DNA of 26,469 bases. Origin: Deltaproteobacteria bacterium (GTDB taxonomy: Bacteria; Desulfobacterota; Dissulfuribacteria; Dissulfuribacterales; UBA3076). A program made the translations under genes and the position numbers. The notes below the pieces were generated by a model that worked only from the letters and a program-made list of their open reading frames with translations, was not told where the DNA came from and made no database searches. This document shows positions 14,634-21,803 of this stretch, one piece after another (the first letter of the stretch is position 1; every line of letters starts with the position of its first letter). The stretch lies in assembly GCA_027004315.1 (NCBI GenBank), contig JALTHV010000175.1:1-26469 (forward strand), read 5' to 3'.

Positions 14634-14664
14634 GATGTAACCGACTTCAGGGTGCTTCTTTTGG
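14634..14664 (-). repeat. AAAAGAAGCACCCT...TCGGTTACATC repeat, copy 2
   Basis: On the minus strand it reads ccaaaagaagcaccctgaag followed by tcggttacatc. It matches 9482-9510 and 26145-26172. It forms the leader immediately upstream of the FmdE-like gene and was the target of the element at 14464-14633. Confidence 0.6.
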
Positions 14665-14698
14665 AGTGGAAACCCAATTTTTCGAGCAGAGAAATCCT

Positions 14699-15145
14699 AT
14701 GATACTGGTAGATCTGGAACTCAAGATGTTGGCTGATCAACACGGGCATCTCTGCCCAAACCTTGCTATAGGCTGGCGTGTAGGTCTGTTAGCCAGACAA
14801 TATATGGCCAATAACGGGGCCATCACTGCCGAGTGCCTGTCCTGTGCCCTTGATGCCCTGAGGGCCATGGGTCCCTGGAAGATAAAGGTAGATCCCATCA
14901 AGGGCCGCCACCTATATCGTCTCCTTCCAGATAAAGGGCAACTACTAGTCCTTGAGGTCCCACTGGATTTTGCCTGGCCAGGAGAAGATCTCATAAATCT
15001 GGAAGAACGGCTCTCACGCTGTGAGGCTACTCCTGAGGAGATGGCGGCCTATCAGGTATTGATCGACAAACAGGTCTCACGCATTCTCACCGCATCAGAT
15101 GCCGATCTCTTTGCCTGTGAAAAACTCAACAACCCTCATCTATAA
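14699..15145 (+). CDS. FmdE-family (formylmethanofuran dehydrogenase subunit E-like) protein
   Basis: This protein of about 148 residues matches the FmdE family through DQHGHLCPNLAIGWRVGLLA near the start and AECLSCALDALRAMG, which holds the conserved cysteines expected to bind a metal. The family is named after a methanogen subunit but is widespread in sulfate reducers and other anaerobes as stand-alone proteins of unclear function, often linked to molybdenum or tungsten enzymes. I prefer the ATG at 14699. A GTG at 14666 would add METQFFEQRNP and begins inside the repeat-derived leader. Neither has a strong ribosome-binding site. The usual C-terminal zinc-finger extension of FmdE is absent. 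It is the last gene before a repeat nest. Confidence 0.82.
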   Translation: MILVDLELKMLADQHGHLCPNLAIGWRVGLLARQYMANNGAITAECLSCALDALRAMGPWKIKVDPIKGRHLYRLLPDKGQLLVLEVPLDFAWPGEDLINLEERLSRCEATPEEMAAYQVLIDKQVSRILTASDADLFACEKLNNPHL

Positions 15146-15194
15146 GACGATGGGTTCAAGAAAGGTCGATTCCAAATCAATTGTCGCATAGTAA

Positions 15195-15223
15195 CCTGAA
15201 AGTCGGATAAAGCGCACACTATA
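15195..15223 (+). repeat. CTGAAAGTCGGATAAAGCGC repeat, copy 1
   Basis: cctgaaagtcggataaagcg plus cacactata recurs almost exactly at 15774-15800 (direct) and 15945-15973 (inverted). Confidence 0.7.
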
Positions 15224-15232
15224 ACTATTATT

Positions 15233-15270
15233 TTCGTTGTATTCGGAATGCATGATTTTAGTATAAAAAA
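15233..15270 (+). repeat. TTCGTTGTATTCGGAATGCAT repeat, copy 1
   Basis: About 36 bp, recurring as a direct repeat at 15737-15773 with a few substitutions. The two copies bracket the MITE copy 5 and the RAYT remnant. Confidence 0.7.
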
Positions 15271-15318
15271 GATTAACCATGGATGAAAACACGGCTGCCA
15301 ACATGCACCAGATATAGA

Positions 15319-15487
15319 GTAACTGTTCACACCTCTGTCCAGCGGTAGTATTTTGAAGGATTTCAGGAGCATCGCCTGATGCACAAAATCAGGGCACTTG
15401 CCGATTAATCCGCACTGAAACCCTTCAAAATACTACCGCTGGACAGGGACGTAGACGCTTGCAACAGAAAGGGGTGTGAACGGTTAC
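15319..15487 (+). mobile_element. MITE-like palindromic element, copy 5 (169 bp)
   Basis: Ends are gtaactgttcac and gtgaacggttac. A perfect 8-bp duplication gatataga lies at 15311-15318 and 15488-15495. The arms have the variant agcggtagtattttgaagg with the matching complement ccttcaaaatactaccgct opposite. It is a long-ended copy. The left REP of the RAYT remnant begins two bases after its duplication. Confidence 0.92.
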
Positions 15488-15496
15488 GATATAGAT

Positions 15497-15525
15497 GTAG
15501 GGTGGATAAGCGAAGCGCATCCACC
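15497..15525 (+). repeat. REP sequence, left copy
   Basis: This 29-bp sequence (gtagggtggataagcgaagc and gcatccacc) is itself an imperfect palindrome: GGTGGAT with ATCCACC. It is a perfect inverted match to 15705-15733. REP pairs of this type flank RAYT genes. Confidence 0.9.
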
Positions 15526-15535
15526 AATACCGTAT

Positions 15536-15682
15536 CCACACAATCTCGTGAAGTATGGCCTGGTGAGGCGGGTTTCTGAGTGGCCATGGTCGTCTTTTGT
15601 AAGGGCGGTTGAGCGCGGATGGTATCCCGAGGATTGGGGCGCTACGGAGCCATCGGGGATTGCCGGCATGGATTTGAAATGA
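15536..15682 (+). pseudogene. Remnant of REP-associated tyrosine transposase (RAYT), C-terminal 48 residues
   Basis: The frame ending at the TGA at 15680-15682 reads NLVKYGLVRRVSEWPWSSF and then ERGWYPEDWG, which is the characteristic C-terminal end of RAYT (TnpA-REP) proteins (N.V..GLV....WPWSSF......G.YP.DW). The catalytic HUH and Tyr regions are absent: upstream is only the REP sequence, so more than two thirds of the gene is gone. It lies exactly between two inverted 29-bp REP sequences, the normal setting of such genes. A deletion of the 5' part that brought the left REP next to the C-terminus is the simplest explanation. Confidence 0.85.
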
Positions 15683-15704
15683 TTTTTGGAGAATTCGGGA
15701 CAAT

Positions 15705-15733
15705 GGTGGATGCGCTTCGCTTATCCACCCTAC
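15705..15733 (-). repeat. REP sequence, right copy
   Basis: Perfect 29-bp inverted copy of 15497-15525. It begins 22 bp after the stop codon of the RAYT remnant. Confidence 0.9.
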
Positions 15734-15736
15734 AGA

Positions 15737-15773
15737 TTCGTTGTATTCGGAATGCATAATTTTGGCATAAAAA
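15737..15773 (+). repeat. TTCGTTGTATTCGGAATGCAT repeat, copy 2
   Basis: Direct repeat of 15233-15270. It abuts the next CTGAAAGTCGG repeat, whereas in copy 1 the order of the two repeats is reversed. Confidence 0.7.
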
Positions 15774-15973
15774 CCTGAAAGTCGGATAAAGCGCACTATA
15801 ACCGTTTAAATAGCCAGATAACCCATTAAAGATTTTAACTTTTTTATCATTTTTGAAACGTGTGCGTATTGCGCTAATACGCACACTACTGGAGAGGTAA
15901 GAAAAGGCCTTACTTTTCAGTAAGAAAGCTAAATTCATTAGGCTTATAGTGTACGCTTTATCCAACTTTCAGG
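15774..15973. mobile_element. Possible 200-bp element with CCTGAAAGTYGGATAAAGCG inverted ends
   Basis: The left end at 15774-15800 and right end at 15945-15973 are inverted repeats of about 28 bp with one mismatch and a 2-base gap. The interior holds a perfect hairpin, gtgtgcgtatt/aatacgcacac (15860-15870 and 15876-15886), with loop gcgct. No frame of useful length is present. It may be a MITE-like element or the two ends of a deleted insertion sequence. Confidence 0.5.
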
Positions 15974-15976
15974 ATA

Positions 15977-16017
15977 GTAACTGTTCACATTCCCCCGGTC
16001 AGCGATAGGCTTTTGTC
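15977..16017 (+). mobile_element. MITE-like element, copy 6, truncated, abutting the gyrB stop
   Basis: Only the left 41 bp remain: gtaactgttcac, the C-run, and a diverged arm start cagcgataggcttttg. The sequence then passes directly into the gyrB stop codon on the opposite strand. Arms, loop and right end are missing. Confidence 0.75.
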
Positions 16018-18435
16018 TTATATATCCAATTCTTGGGCCTCCAATGCATGGGCCTGGATAAATTCCCTACGAGGTTCAATTTTTTCACCCATAAGCGTAG
16101 TAAAAAGGCTCTCTGCTTCATCAACGTCTCTAATGGTCACCTGAAGTAGTGTCCGTTTATCTGGATTCATAGTAGTATCCCATAACTGAATGGGATTCAT
16201 TTCCCCTAGACCCTTATATCTTTGGATGTTGATTCCTTTTCTTCCTTCATCTCTAAAAAAATTAAGGAGTTCATGAATATCATTTAACTTTTTTACTACT
16301 GTACCATTTAATGATACCTCAATAGACTTATCAACCATTGACTCTATTTTTTTATATTTTTTTACTAAATAACGGTATTCTGGTAACTGAACCAATTCAG
16401 GTCCAATCTTATTGGTTAAGTAGGCAAGATCTTTTTTGGCAATATTGAATTCATAACCTGCGATTTCAGAGCCAGAAGATTTGATCTGTCCTATTTTATA
16501 GCCTTTTCCTTTGAGTCTGTTAGCTAAACCTTCCATAAAAGCCAAATCATTAATCTGAGTTAAATCTCTAACTCCAAATATTAATAAATCCTGGCAGAGT
16601 TCCTTCCATAACCCTTTTTTGGCTATTGCATCCATGGCCTCCTCATAAGAGAGTAAATTTCTAAAAAACTCCTTAAGCTTATCTCCTTTGAGGAAGTAGT
16701 CCCAGCTTTCAGGCCTTATAGCTATATTCTTTGCTGCTCTATCAAAGAGATAGTGATCAATTTCTGCATCACCCTTAAAATATATTTCCTTTTTTTTACC
16801 TAATGCTACTCGGTATAGAGGAGGCTGAGCTATATAAACCATACCCTTCTCCACTAAAGTTATCATTTGGCGATAAAAAAAAGTCAGTAAAAGTGTCCTT
16901 ATATGGGCACCATCTACATCAGCATCAGTCATAATAATGATCTTGTAGTACCTTACTTTTGAGGGATCAAACTCCTCGGTTCCAATGCCAGTTCCAACCG
17001 AGGCGACAAGATTACGTATCTCCTCACTGGCAAGCATCTTGTCAAACCTTACCTTTTCTACATTCATAATTTTCCCTCGCAGGGGTAATATGGCCTGAAA
17101 TGACCTATCTCTTCCCTGTTTCGCACTTCCTCCTGCAGAATCACCTTCTACAATAAAAATTTCCCTTTTCTTGGGATCTTTTTCCTGACACTCGGCTAAC
17201 TTACCGGCCATAAGTATGTCCTGGCCACCCTTTCGTCTAGTAAGTTCCTTAGCCTTTCTAGCTGCCTCTCTAGCCCTTGCTGCATCTACAGCCTTAGTAA
17301 GAATTTTCTTCGCTACAGAAGGATTTTCTTCCAAATAAGTGGAAAGGCCTTCATGTACAATAGATAACACTATTGGCCGCACTTCACTGTTTCCTAATTT
17401 TGTCTTGGTCTGTCCTTCAAATTGAGGGTTAGGTACTTTTACAGATAACACACAGGTAAGGCCTTCTCTTACGTCATCACCTTCTAATTTTTCTCTCAAT
17501 TTTTTGGGTACGATATCATCGTTGGCATATCTATTGATACATTTTGTCAAGGCCTGTCTTAATCCTGCTACATGAGTACCACCTTCTTTAGTATGTATAT
17601 TATTTACATAACTTAGAATTCTTTCAGAATAAGCCTTATTATATTGGATAGCTAATTCTAGTTGCACTTGGTTTCGTTCACCAGATATATAAATTGGATG
17701 TTCATTAACAATTTCTTTATTTTTATTAAGATATTCTACAAATGAAGTAACTCCACCCTTAAAATGGTATTCTTCACTTTTTCCAGTCCTCTCATCTTCT
17801 AAATATATTTTTACTGATGGATTAAGAAATGCTAATTCTCTAATTCTGGCTTGAAGTATCTCATAATTATACTTTATGGAATCTTTAAATATCTGGGGAT
17901 CAGGTCTAAATGTTATTTTAGTACCTTGCTTTTTTGTATATCCCAGAGACTCTATTTTACTAACAGGTTTTCCTCTATGATAAGTCTGTCTATAGATATT
18001 ATTATCCCTATATATTTCTGCCTCTAGATATTCAGACAGAGCATTTACTACAGATACTCCTACTCCATGAAGACCTCCAGATACCTTATAAATTTGGTGA
18101 TCAAATTTACCACCTGCATGTAAATGAGTCATAACGACTTCCAAAGCAGGTATGTGCTCTGTAGGATGTATATCTACAGGTATTCCACGTCCATTATCTT
18201 CTACTACAATACTTCCATTTTCTTTAATTATAACTTTAATACTTGTACAGAAGCCGACCATAGCTTCATCAATACTGTTATCTACAACTTCATAGACTAA
18301 GTGGTGAAGACCCTCTATAGAGGTATTACCTATATACATAGCAGGTCTTTTCCGGACAGCTGCTAGTCCAGAAAGCACTTTTATCTCTTTAGCATTATAT
18401 TGGTATCTATCTCTGTCAATATTATTAGAATTCAT
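16018..18435 (-). CDS. gyrB: DNA gyrase subunit B
   Basis: This 805-residue ATPase subunit introduces negative supercoils with GyrA. GHKL ATPase motifs are visible: Glu49 and Asn53 in YEVVDNSIDEAM, DNGRGIPV at about 80-87, and GGLHGVGVSVVNALS. The Toprim metal site has Glu430 (EGDSAGG) and DADVDGAH around 503-510. The C-terminal QRYKGLGEMNPIQLWDTTM is canonical. The region of about 550-700 corresponds to the extra domain of proteobacterial GyrB, hence the full 800-residue length. A GGAGGA site lies about 15 bases before the ATG, an unusually long spacing. It follows dnaN by 28 bp. The stop codon touches a truncated repeat, so the very C-terminus deserves comparison with relatives. Confidence 0.97.
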   Translation of the reverse strand: MNSNNIDRDRYQYNAKEIKVLSGLAAVRKRPAMYIGNTSIEGLHHLVYEVVDNSIDEAMVGFCTSIKVIIKENGSIVVEDNGRGIPVDIHPTEHIPALEVVMTHLHAGGKFDHQIYKVSGGLHGVGVSVVNALSEYLEAEIYRDNNIYRQTYHRGKPVSKIESLGYTKKQGTKITFRPDPQIFKDSIKYNYEILQARIRELAFLNPSVKIYLEDERTGKSEEYHFKGGVTSFVEYLNKNKEIVNEHPIYISGERNQVQLELAIQYNKAYSERILSYVNNIHTKEGGTHVAGLRQALTKCINRYANDDIVPKKLREKLEGDDVREGLTCVLSVKVPNPQFEGQTKTKLGNSEVRPIVLSIVHEGLSTYLEENPSVAKKILTKAVDAARAREAARKAKELTRRKGGQDILMAGKLAECQEKDPKKREIFIVEGDSAGGSAKQGRDRSFQAILPLRGKIMNVEKVRFDKMLASEEIRNLVASVGTGIGTEEFDPSKVRYYKIIIMTDADVDGAHIRTLLLTFFYRQMITLVEKGMVYIAQPPLYRVALGKKKEIYFKGDAEIDHYLFDRAAKNIAIRPESWDYFLKGDKLKEFFRNLLSYEEAMDAIAKKGLWKELCQDLLIFGVRDLTQINDLAFMEGLANRLKGKGYKIGQIKSSGSEIAGYEFNIAKKDLAYLTNKIGPELVQLPEYRYLVKKYKKIESMVDKSIEVSLNGTVVKKLNDIHELLNFFRDEGRKGINIQRYKGLGEMNPIQLWDTTMNPDKRTLLQVTIRDVDEAESLFTTLMGEKIEPRREFIQAHALEAQELDI

Positions 18436-18463
18436 ATATAAAATATTATTCCTCCAACTTACT

Positions 18464-19594
18464 TTATTGTCTTACAAAGTTCATAGGCATTATTGCTCCT
18501 AAAAAACCTACATCATTTTCACCTTTAAGTATACAAGGAGATTTTGTATTATTAACAATAAACTTTATTTTATCTGACTCCATTACAGACAATGCATCCA
18601 TTAAGTATTTTCCATTAATAGCAATATTAAATGGTTCTCCACGATAATTAATATCAATAATCTCCATTGCTTCTCCTATATCTTTATATAGTGACTCTAT
18701 TTTCATTAAATTTTGCTCAATATTGATTTTTACTCCTCTAAAGGTAGTATCTGAAGAAAATATCGATATACGTTTTAGAGCACCAAAAACTTCTATTCTA
18801 TCAAAAATAAAGTAACGATTTTCTTCTTCAGGTATAATGCTATGATAATCTGGAAATTTTCCATCTATTAATCTTATAACTAAGTAATTATCTCCACATA
18901 TAACAAAACAAAATTTATCATCTATACCAAAAATTAGCGTTTCATAGCCTTCAATGAGTTTCTTTATCTCCTGGGCCCCTTTTCTGGGAATAATAACTGA
19001 CGATTCAATTTTGAGTCCTTTTTCTGATATAATTTTTTCCATAAGAGCAAGTCTGTGACCATCTGAACTTACCATACGTATTTGAGTTCCTTCTTCTTTA
19101 ATTTCTTCCTCAAGATATATACTAGCAAGACTAAATTTACTATTATCAAAGGATGCAGAAAATAGTGTCTTTTCAATCATTTCTTTAATAGTAGAAGTTT
19201 TTAACTTAATAAAGTTTTCACTATTTATCTCTCTAAATTTTGGGAAATCATCTGGAGGTAGTCCTCCTATTCTATACTCGGCTTTTTTAGCCGATCCAAT
19301 TTTTAGCCATGAATTTTCTTCCTCCTTAAAGTTAATATCTTCAGAAGGAAATTCTTTAACTATTTCATAGAGTTTTCGTGCGTTAATAGTCATAGCTCCT
19401 TGCTCTGTAACTGAGCAAGGGATTTTATTTCTATAGCTTACCTCTAAATCAGTAGCCTCTATAAATAAATACGTTTCGTTAGTATAAATGAGTACGTTGT
19501 TTATAATAGCCATTGTACTTTTCTTATCTACAATAGTCTGAACTTTAGATAGAGGATTCAGAAAATCCATCTTTTTAACTGAAAAATTTAGCAT
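18464..19594 (-). CDS. dnaN: DNA polymerase III beta sliding clamp
   Basis: This 376-residue clamp tethers the replicative polymerase to DNA. Three repeated clamp domains fit the length. Recognisable stretches are AINARKLYEIVKEFP, RMVSSDGHRLALMEK, FPDYHSIIPEE, and the C-terminal SPCILKGENDVGFLGAIMPMNFVRQ, typical of the clamp's last strands (ILMPMR-like). An AAGAGG site precedes the ATG. The gene is markedly A+T-rich compared with the fab cluster. dnaA is not adjacent; the 262-bp upstream gap is A+T-rich and contains a DnaA-box-like site. It forms a two-gene unit with gyrB in this window; recF is absent. Confidence 0.95.
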   Translation of the reverse strand: MLNFSVKKMDFLNPLSKVQTIVDKKSTMAIINNVLIYTNETYLFIEATDLEVSYRNKIPCSVTEQGAMTINARKLYEIVKEFPSEDINFKEEENSWLKIGSAKKAEYRIGGLPPDDFPKFREINSENFIKLKTSTIKEMIEKTLFSASFDNSKFSLASIYLEEEIKEEGTQIRMVSSDGHRLALMEKIISEKGLKIESSVIIPRKGAQEIKKLIEGYETLIFGIDDKFCFVICGDNYLVIRLIDGKFPDYHSIIPEEENRYFIFDRIEVFGALKRISIFSSDTTFRGVKINIEQNLMKIESLYKDIGEAMEIIDINYRGEPFNIAINGKYLMDALSVMESDKIKFIVNNTKSPCILKGENDVGFLGAIMPMNFVRQ

Positions 19595-19715
19595 ATCTTA
19601 CCTCTTATATAGGATAAAAAGGAATAGTAATAAGTGTTGGTAATTTTGTTTATATAACTCTAAATTATTAATTTTATAGAAAAAAAAAGATCAGAATATG
19701 TTTAAAATATTAATT

Positions 19716-19724
19716 TTATACACA
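19716..19724 (+). promoter_or_regulatory. DnaA-box-like sequence
   Basis: TTATACACA matches the 9-mer consensus TTATNCACA exactly. It lies about 120 bp upstream of dnaN. Confidence 0.5.
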
Positions 19725-19795
19725 AAAAAAGTAAAAAAATCTTTTTTTCAACAAAAGACGATAAATTTTTAACAAGAAAATAACAAGAATCTGTT

Positions 19796-19824
19796 TTGCA
19801 AATTTGTCAAAAATACCTTATAAA
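19796..19824 (+). promoter_or_regulatory. Candidate sigma-70-type promoter of the MidA-HAD operon
   Basis: TTGCAA (19796-19801) and TATAAA (19819-19824) are separated by exactly 17 bp, 33 bp before the ATG at 19857. An AGAGG ribosome-binding sequence lies between. Confidence 0.5.
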
Positions 19825-19856
19825 TAGTCCTAATTATCTTTAGAGGTTACCATAAA

Positions 19857-20993
19857 ATGAATCTTTTTTCCAATAAATTAATTGAAATTCTACGTAGTAA
19901 AATAGAAGTTAGTGGACCAATAACATTTAAGGATTTCATGGAGATAGCCCTATATCATAAAGAATATGGCTACTATGCCAAATCTGTTCCCCTAGGGAAA
20001 AAGGGGGATTTTGTTACAGGCCCGCATACCCATCCTATATATGGGGCATTACATTCCAGGCAAATAGAAGAATTTTGGAATATATTAGGTCAAGGATCCT
20101 TTAGTCTCATAGAGATGGGGGCTGGTGCCGGTTATCTAGCCAAAGATATTCTGTCCTATATGTCTAATAAGGCAATTTTTGAGGCAATAAACTATATAAT
20201 AGTAGAACACATGCCTGTAGCAGTTTCTTCTCAAAAGGAAATTTTGAAACCATTCATCAAGAAGGTTAAATGGGTGACCAAACTTTCAGATTTGGAACCT
20301 GTGATAGGCTGTCTTATTTCAAATGAGCTTTTAGATTCCTTTGCTGTCCACGTTATACAAAAAGAGACCTCAGAATTTAAAGAGATCTATGTCAATTTTA
20401 AAGATAAAGAAGGTTTTGTGGAGGTCCTTGGTCCTTTAAGTAATATTCAATTAACAGAATACATCAAGAGACTCCCTCCTGATCTTCCCAATGGTTACCG
20501 CACTGAGGTAAATCTTGCCCTTATAAGCTGGCTAAAAGATGTATCTAGGGTAATTTCCAGAGGATTTGTCACTACAGTAGACTATGGATATACATGGAAA
20601 GAATTTTTTCATCCAATGAGAAATAGAGGTACACTATTGGCTTATAAAAATCAGAGGGTAACTGAAGATTTATATAAAAGGATTGGAGATCAAGACCTTA
20701 CGGCTCATGTTAATTTTGGCGATTTACACAGATGGGGGAAGGATGTAGGACTCCATACACTTGGTTATACATATCAGTGGGCATTTTTAGGAGGGCTTGA
20801 TTTTGAAGAGACCTTCCTCGAACTATCTGGTGGTAAATTCGATCCATTTTCTCCAGAGTTAGCCGCAATAAAGATGCTTTTAATTCCCCAAGGGATGGGA
20901 GAGACTCACAAGGTCTTGGTGCAAGGAAAAGGAATTCCTTCCGGTTTAAAATTAAAAGGATTTAAAATTAAAAATATTATGGAGAGACTTTAA
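19857..20993 (+). CDS. SAM-dependent methyltransferase, MidA/NDUFAF7 family (COG1565)
   Basis: This 378-residue protein has the family pattern ITFKDFMEIALYHKEYGYY, then GDFVTGPHTHPIYG, then the SAM-binding IEMGAGAGYLAKDIL (about residues 82-96), and SNELLDSFAVHVI. The eukaryotic homologue NDUFAF7/MidA methylates an arginine of complex I subunit NDUFS2. The substrate of bacterial members is not settled. A good promoter and an AGAGG site precede the ATG. The next gene begins one base after its stop, so the two are co-expressed. It is divergent from dnaN. Confidence 0.88.
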   Translation: MNLFSNKLIEILRSKIEVSGPITFKDFMEIALYHKEYGYYAKSVPLGKKGDFVTGPHTHPIYGALHSRQIEEFWNILGQGSFSLIEMGAGAGYLAKDILSYMSNKAIFEAINYIIVEHMPVAVSSQKEILKPFIKKVKWVTKLSDLEPVIGCLISNELLDSFAVHVIQKETSEFKEIYVNFKDKEGFVEVLGPLSNIQLTEYIKRLPPDLPNGYRTEVNLALISWLKDVSRVISRGFVTTVDYGYTWKEFFHPMRNRGTLLAYKNQRVTEDLYKRIGDQDLTAHVNFGDLHRWGKDVGLHTLGYTYQWAFLGGLDFEETFLELSGGKFDPFSPELAAIKMLLIPQGMGETHKVLVQGKGIPSGLKLKGFKIKNIMERL

Positions 20994-20994
20994 A

Positions 20995-21615
20995 ATGAGC
21001 CATTTTGATTTGGCCATATTTGACTGTGATGGTGTACTCTTGGATTCTAGAGAGGCTAATAGGGCCTATTATGATACTATTCTAGTAAAATTTAGACGAG
21101 GCCCCATGACTGATAAAGAACTTTCTTTTGTGCATATGAATACCGCTGAGGAATCAGTAAAGTATCTATTCAGGGACGACTTAATTCTACAGAAAAAGGC
21201 ATTAGATTATGCTAAATCTTTAGATTATTCACAATTTCTGGCTTATTTGACTATTGAGTCAGGAGTTAATGACACCTTAGAATCTATTAGACCACCACTC
21301 CTTACTGCCTTGTCTACAAACCGTAGTAGTACTATGCCAAGGCTTATTGAGATTTTTGGTCTAGATAAGTGGTTTGATATAATTGTCTGTGCCCTAGATG
21401 TGTGTAATCCTAAGCCTGATCCCGAAGGAGTATTTAAGATATTAAATAAGCTACAGGTTACCAGAGACAGAGCCATCTATATAGGTGATTCTGTAGTGGA
21501 TGAGATGGTGGCCTCTAGGGCTGGGCTTCCTTTTATTGCCTATAAAAACGATGGGTTAAAGGCTATGTTTCACGTGAAACATTTTAGTCAGATAAAGTCT
21601 ATCTTATTAACTTAA
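20995..21615 (+). CDS. HAD-family phosphatase (phosphoglycolate phosphatase-like)
   Basis: This 206-residue haloacid dehalogenase-like hydrolase has motif I FDCDGVLLDS (nucleophile Asp10, acid Asp12), motif II LSTNRSS, motif III lysine in NPKPDPEG, and motif IV YIGDSVVDEM. A cap domain lies between motifs I and II. The substrate cannot be told from sequence. It starts one base after the MidA-type gene. Its C-terminus is unusual in that residues AMFHVKHF are encoded by a perfect parS palindrome (21566-21581), so the end of this gene may be constrained by chromosome segregation rather than by enzyme function. Confidence 0.88.
   Translation: MSHFDLAIFDCDGVLLDSREANRAYYDTILVKFRRGPMTDKELSFVHMNTAEESVKYLFRDDLILQKKALDYAKSLDYSQFLAYLTIESGVNDTLESIRPPLLTALSTNRSSTMPRLIEIFGLDKWFDIIVCALDVCNPKPDPEGVFKILNKLQVTRDRAIYIGDSVVDEMVASRAGLPFIAYKNDGLKAMFHVKHFSQIKSILLT
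21566..21581. promoter_or_regulatory. parS site (ParB-binding centromere-like sequence)
   Basis: TGTTTCACGTGAAACA is a perfect 16-bp palindrome identical to the widely conserved bacterial parS consensus. It lies in frame inside the HAD hydrolase gene. ParB bound at parS organises and segregates the origin region, and parS sites cluster near oriC in most bacteria. I found no second copy in the window. Confidence 0.92.
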
Positions 21616-21635
21616 TAATATTATTATAGTAAAAC

Positions 21636-21701
21636 GTAACTGTTCACTCCCCCTGGCCAGGGACGTTAATAGTTACAACAGGAGGGGGTATGAACGGTTA
21701 C
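21636..21701 (+). mobile_element. MITE-like element, copy 7, lacking both arms and loop (66 bp)
   Basis: It keeps gtaactgttcactccccctg, then ggccagggacgt..., the AACAGGAGGGGG spacer and tgaacggttac. The deletion joins the outermost bases of the two arms (CTGGCCAG), as expected from excision of the hairpin. No flanking duplication is visible (agtaaaac against gccgttcc). Confidence 0.8.
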
Positions 21702-21803
21702 GCCGTTCCTGGCGCACTGACCACGACAAAGGATGAAATGCACCCTAGGGACATTTTATTTTTTGTCCATACATGTCCATGGCTAATCAAAAAAATATCT
21801 CTA

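Larger units (their letters stand above)
15146..16017. other. 872-bp repeat nest between the FmdE-like gene and gyrB
   Basis: There is no intact gene here. In order it holds a CTGAAAGTCGG repeat (15195-15223), a TTCGTTGTATTCGG repeat (15233-15270), MITE-like copy 5 (15319-15487), a REP pair enclosing a RAYT remnant (15497-15733), a second TTCGTTGTATTCGG repeat (15737-15773), a second CTGAAAGTCGG repeat (15774-15800), a hairpin (15860-15886), an inverted third CTGAAAGTYGG repeat (15945-15973) and a truncated MITE end (15977-16017). Confidence 0.75.
19595..19856. promoter_or_regulatory. A+T-rich divergent intergenic region, candidate part of a replication origin
   Basis: This is a very A+T-rich 262-bp gap between divergent dnaN and the MidA-type gene. 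It contains one TTATACACA (19716-19724), a good match to the DnaA-box consensus TTATNCACA, amid long A and T runs. Only one clear box is seen, fewer than expected for a full oriC, so it may simply be the shared promoter region. Confidence 0.35.

Noticed and set aside
15476..15535. The upstream part of the RAYT-containing open frame as protein N-terminus
   Set aside because: These codons are read through the MITE end and the REP sequence, so they are not native RAYT coding sequence. Homology starts only near 15536.
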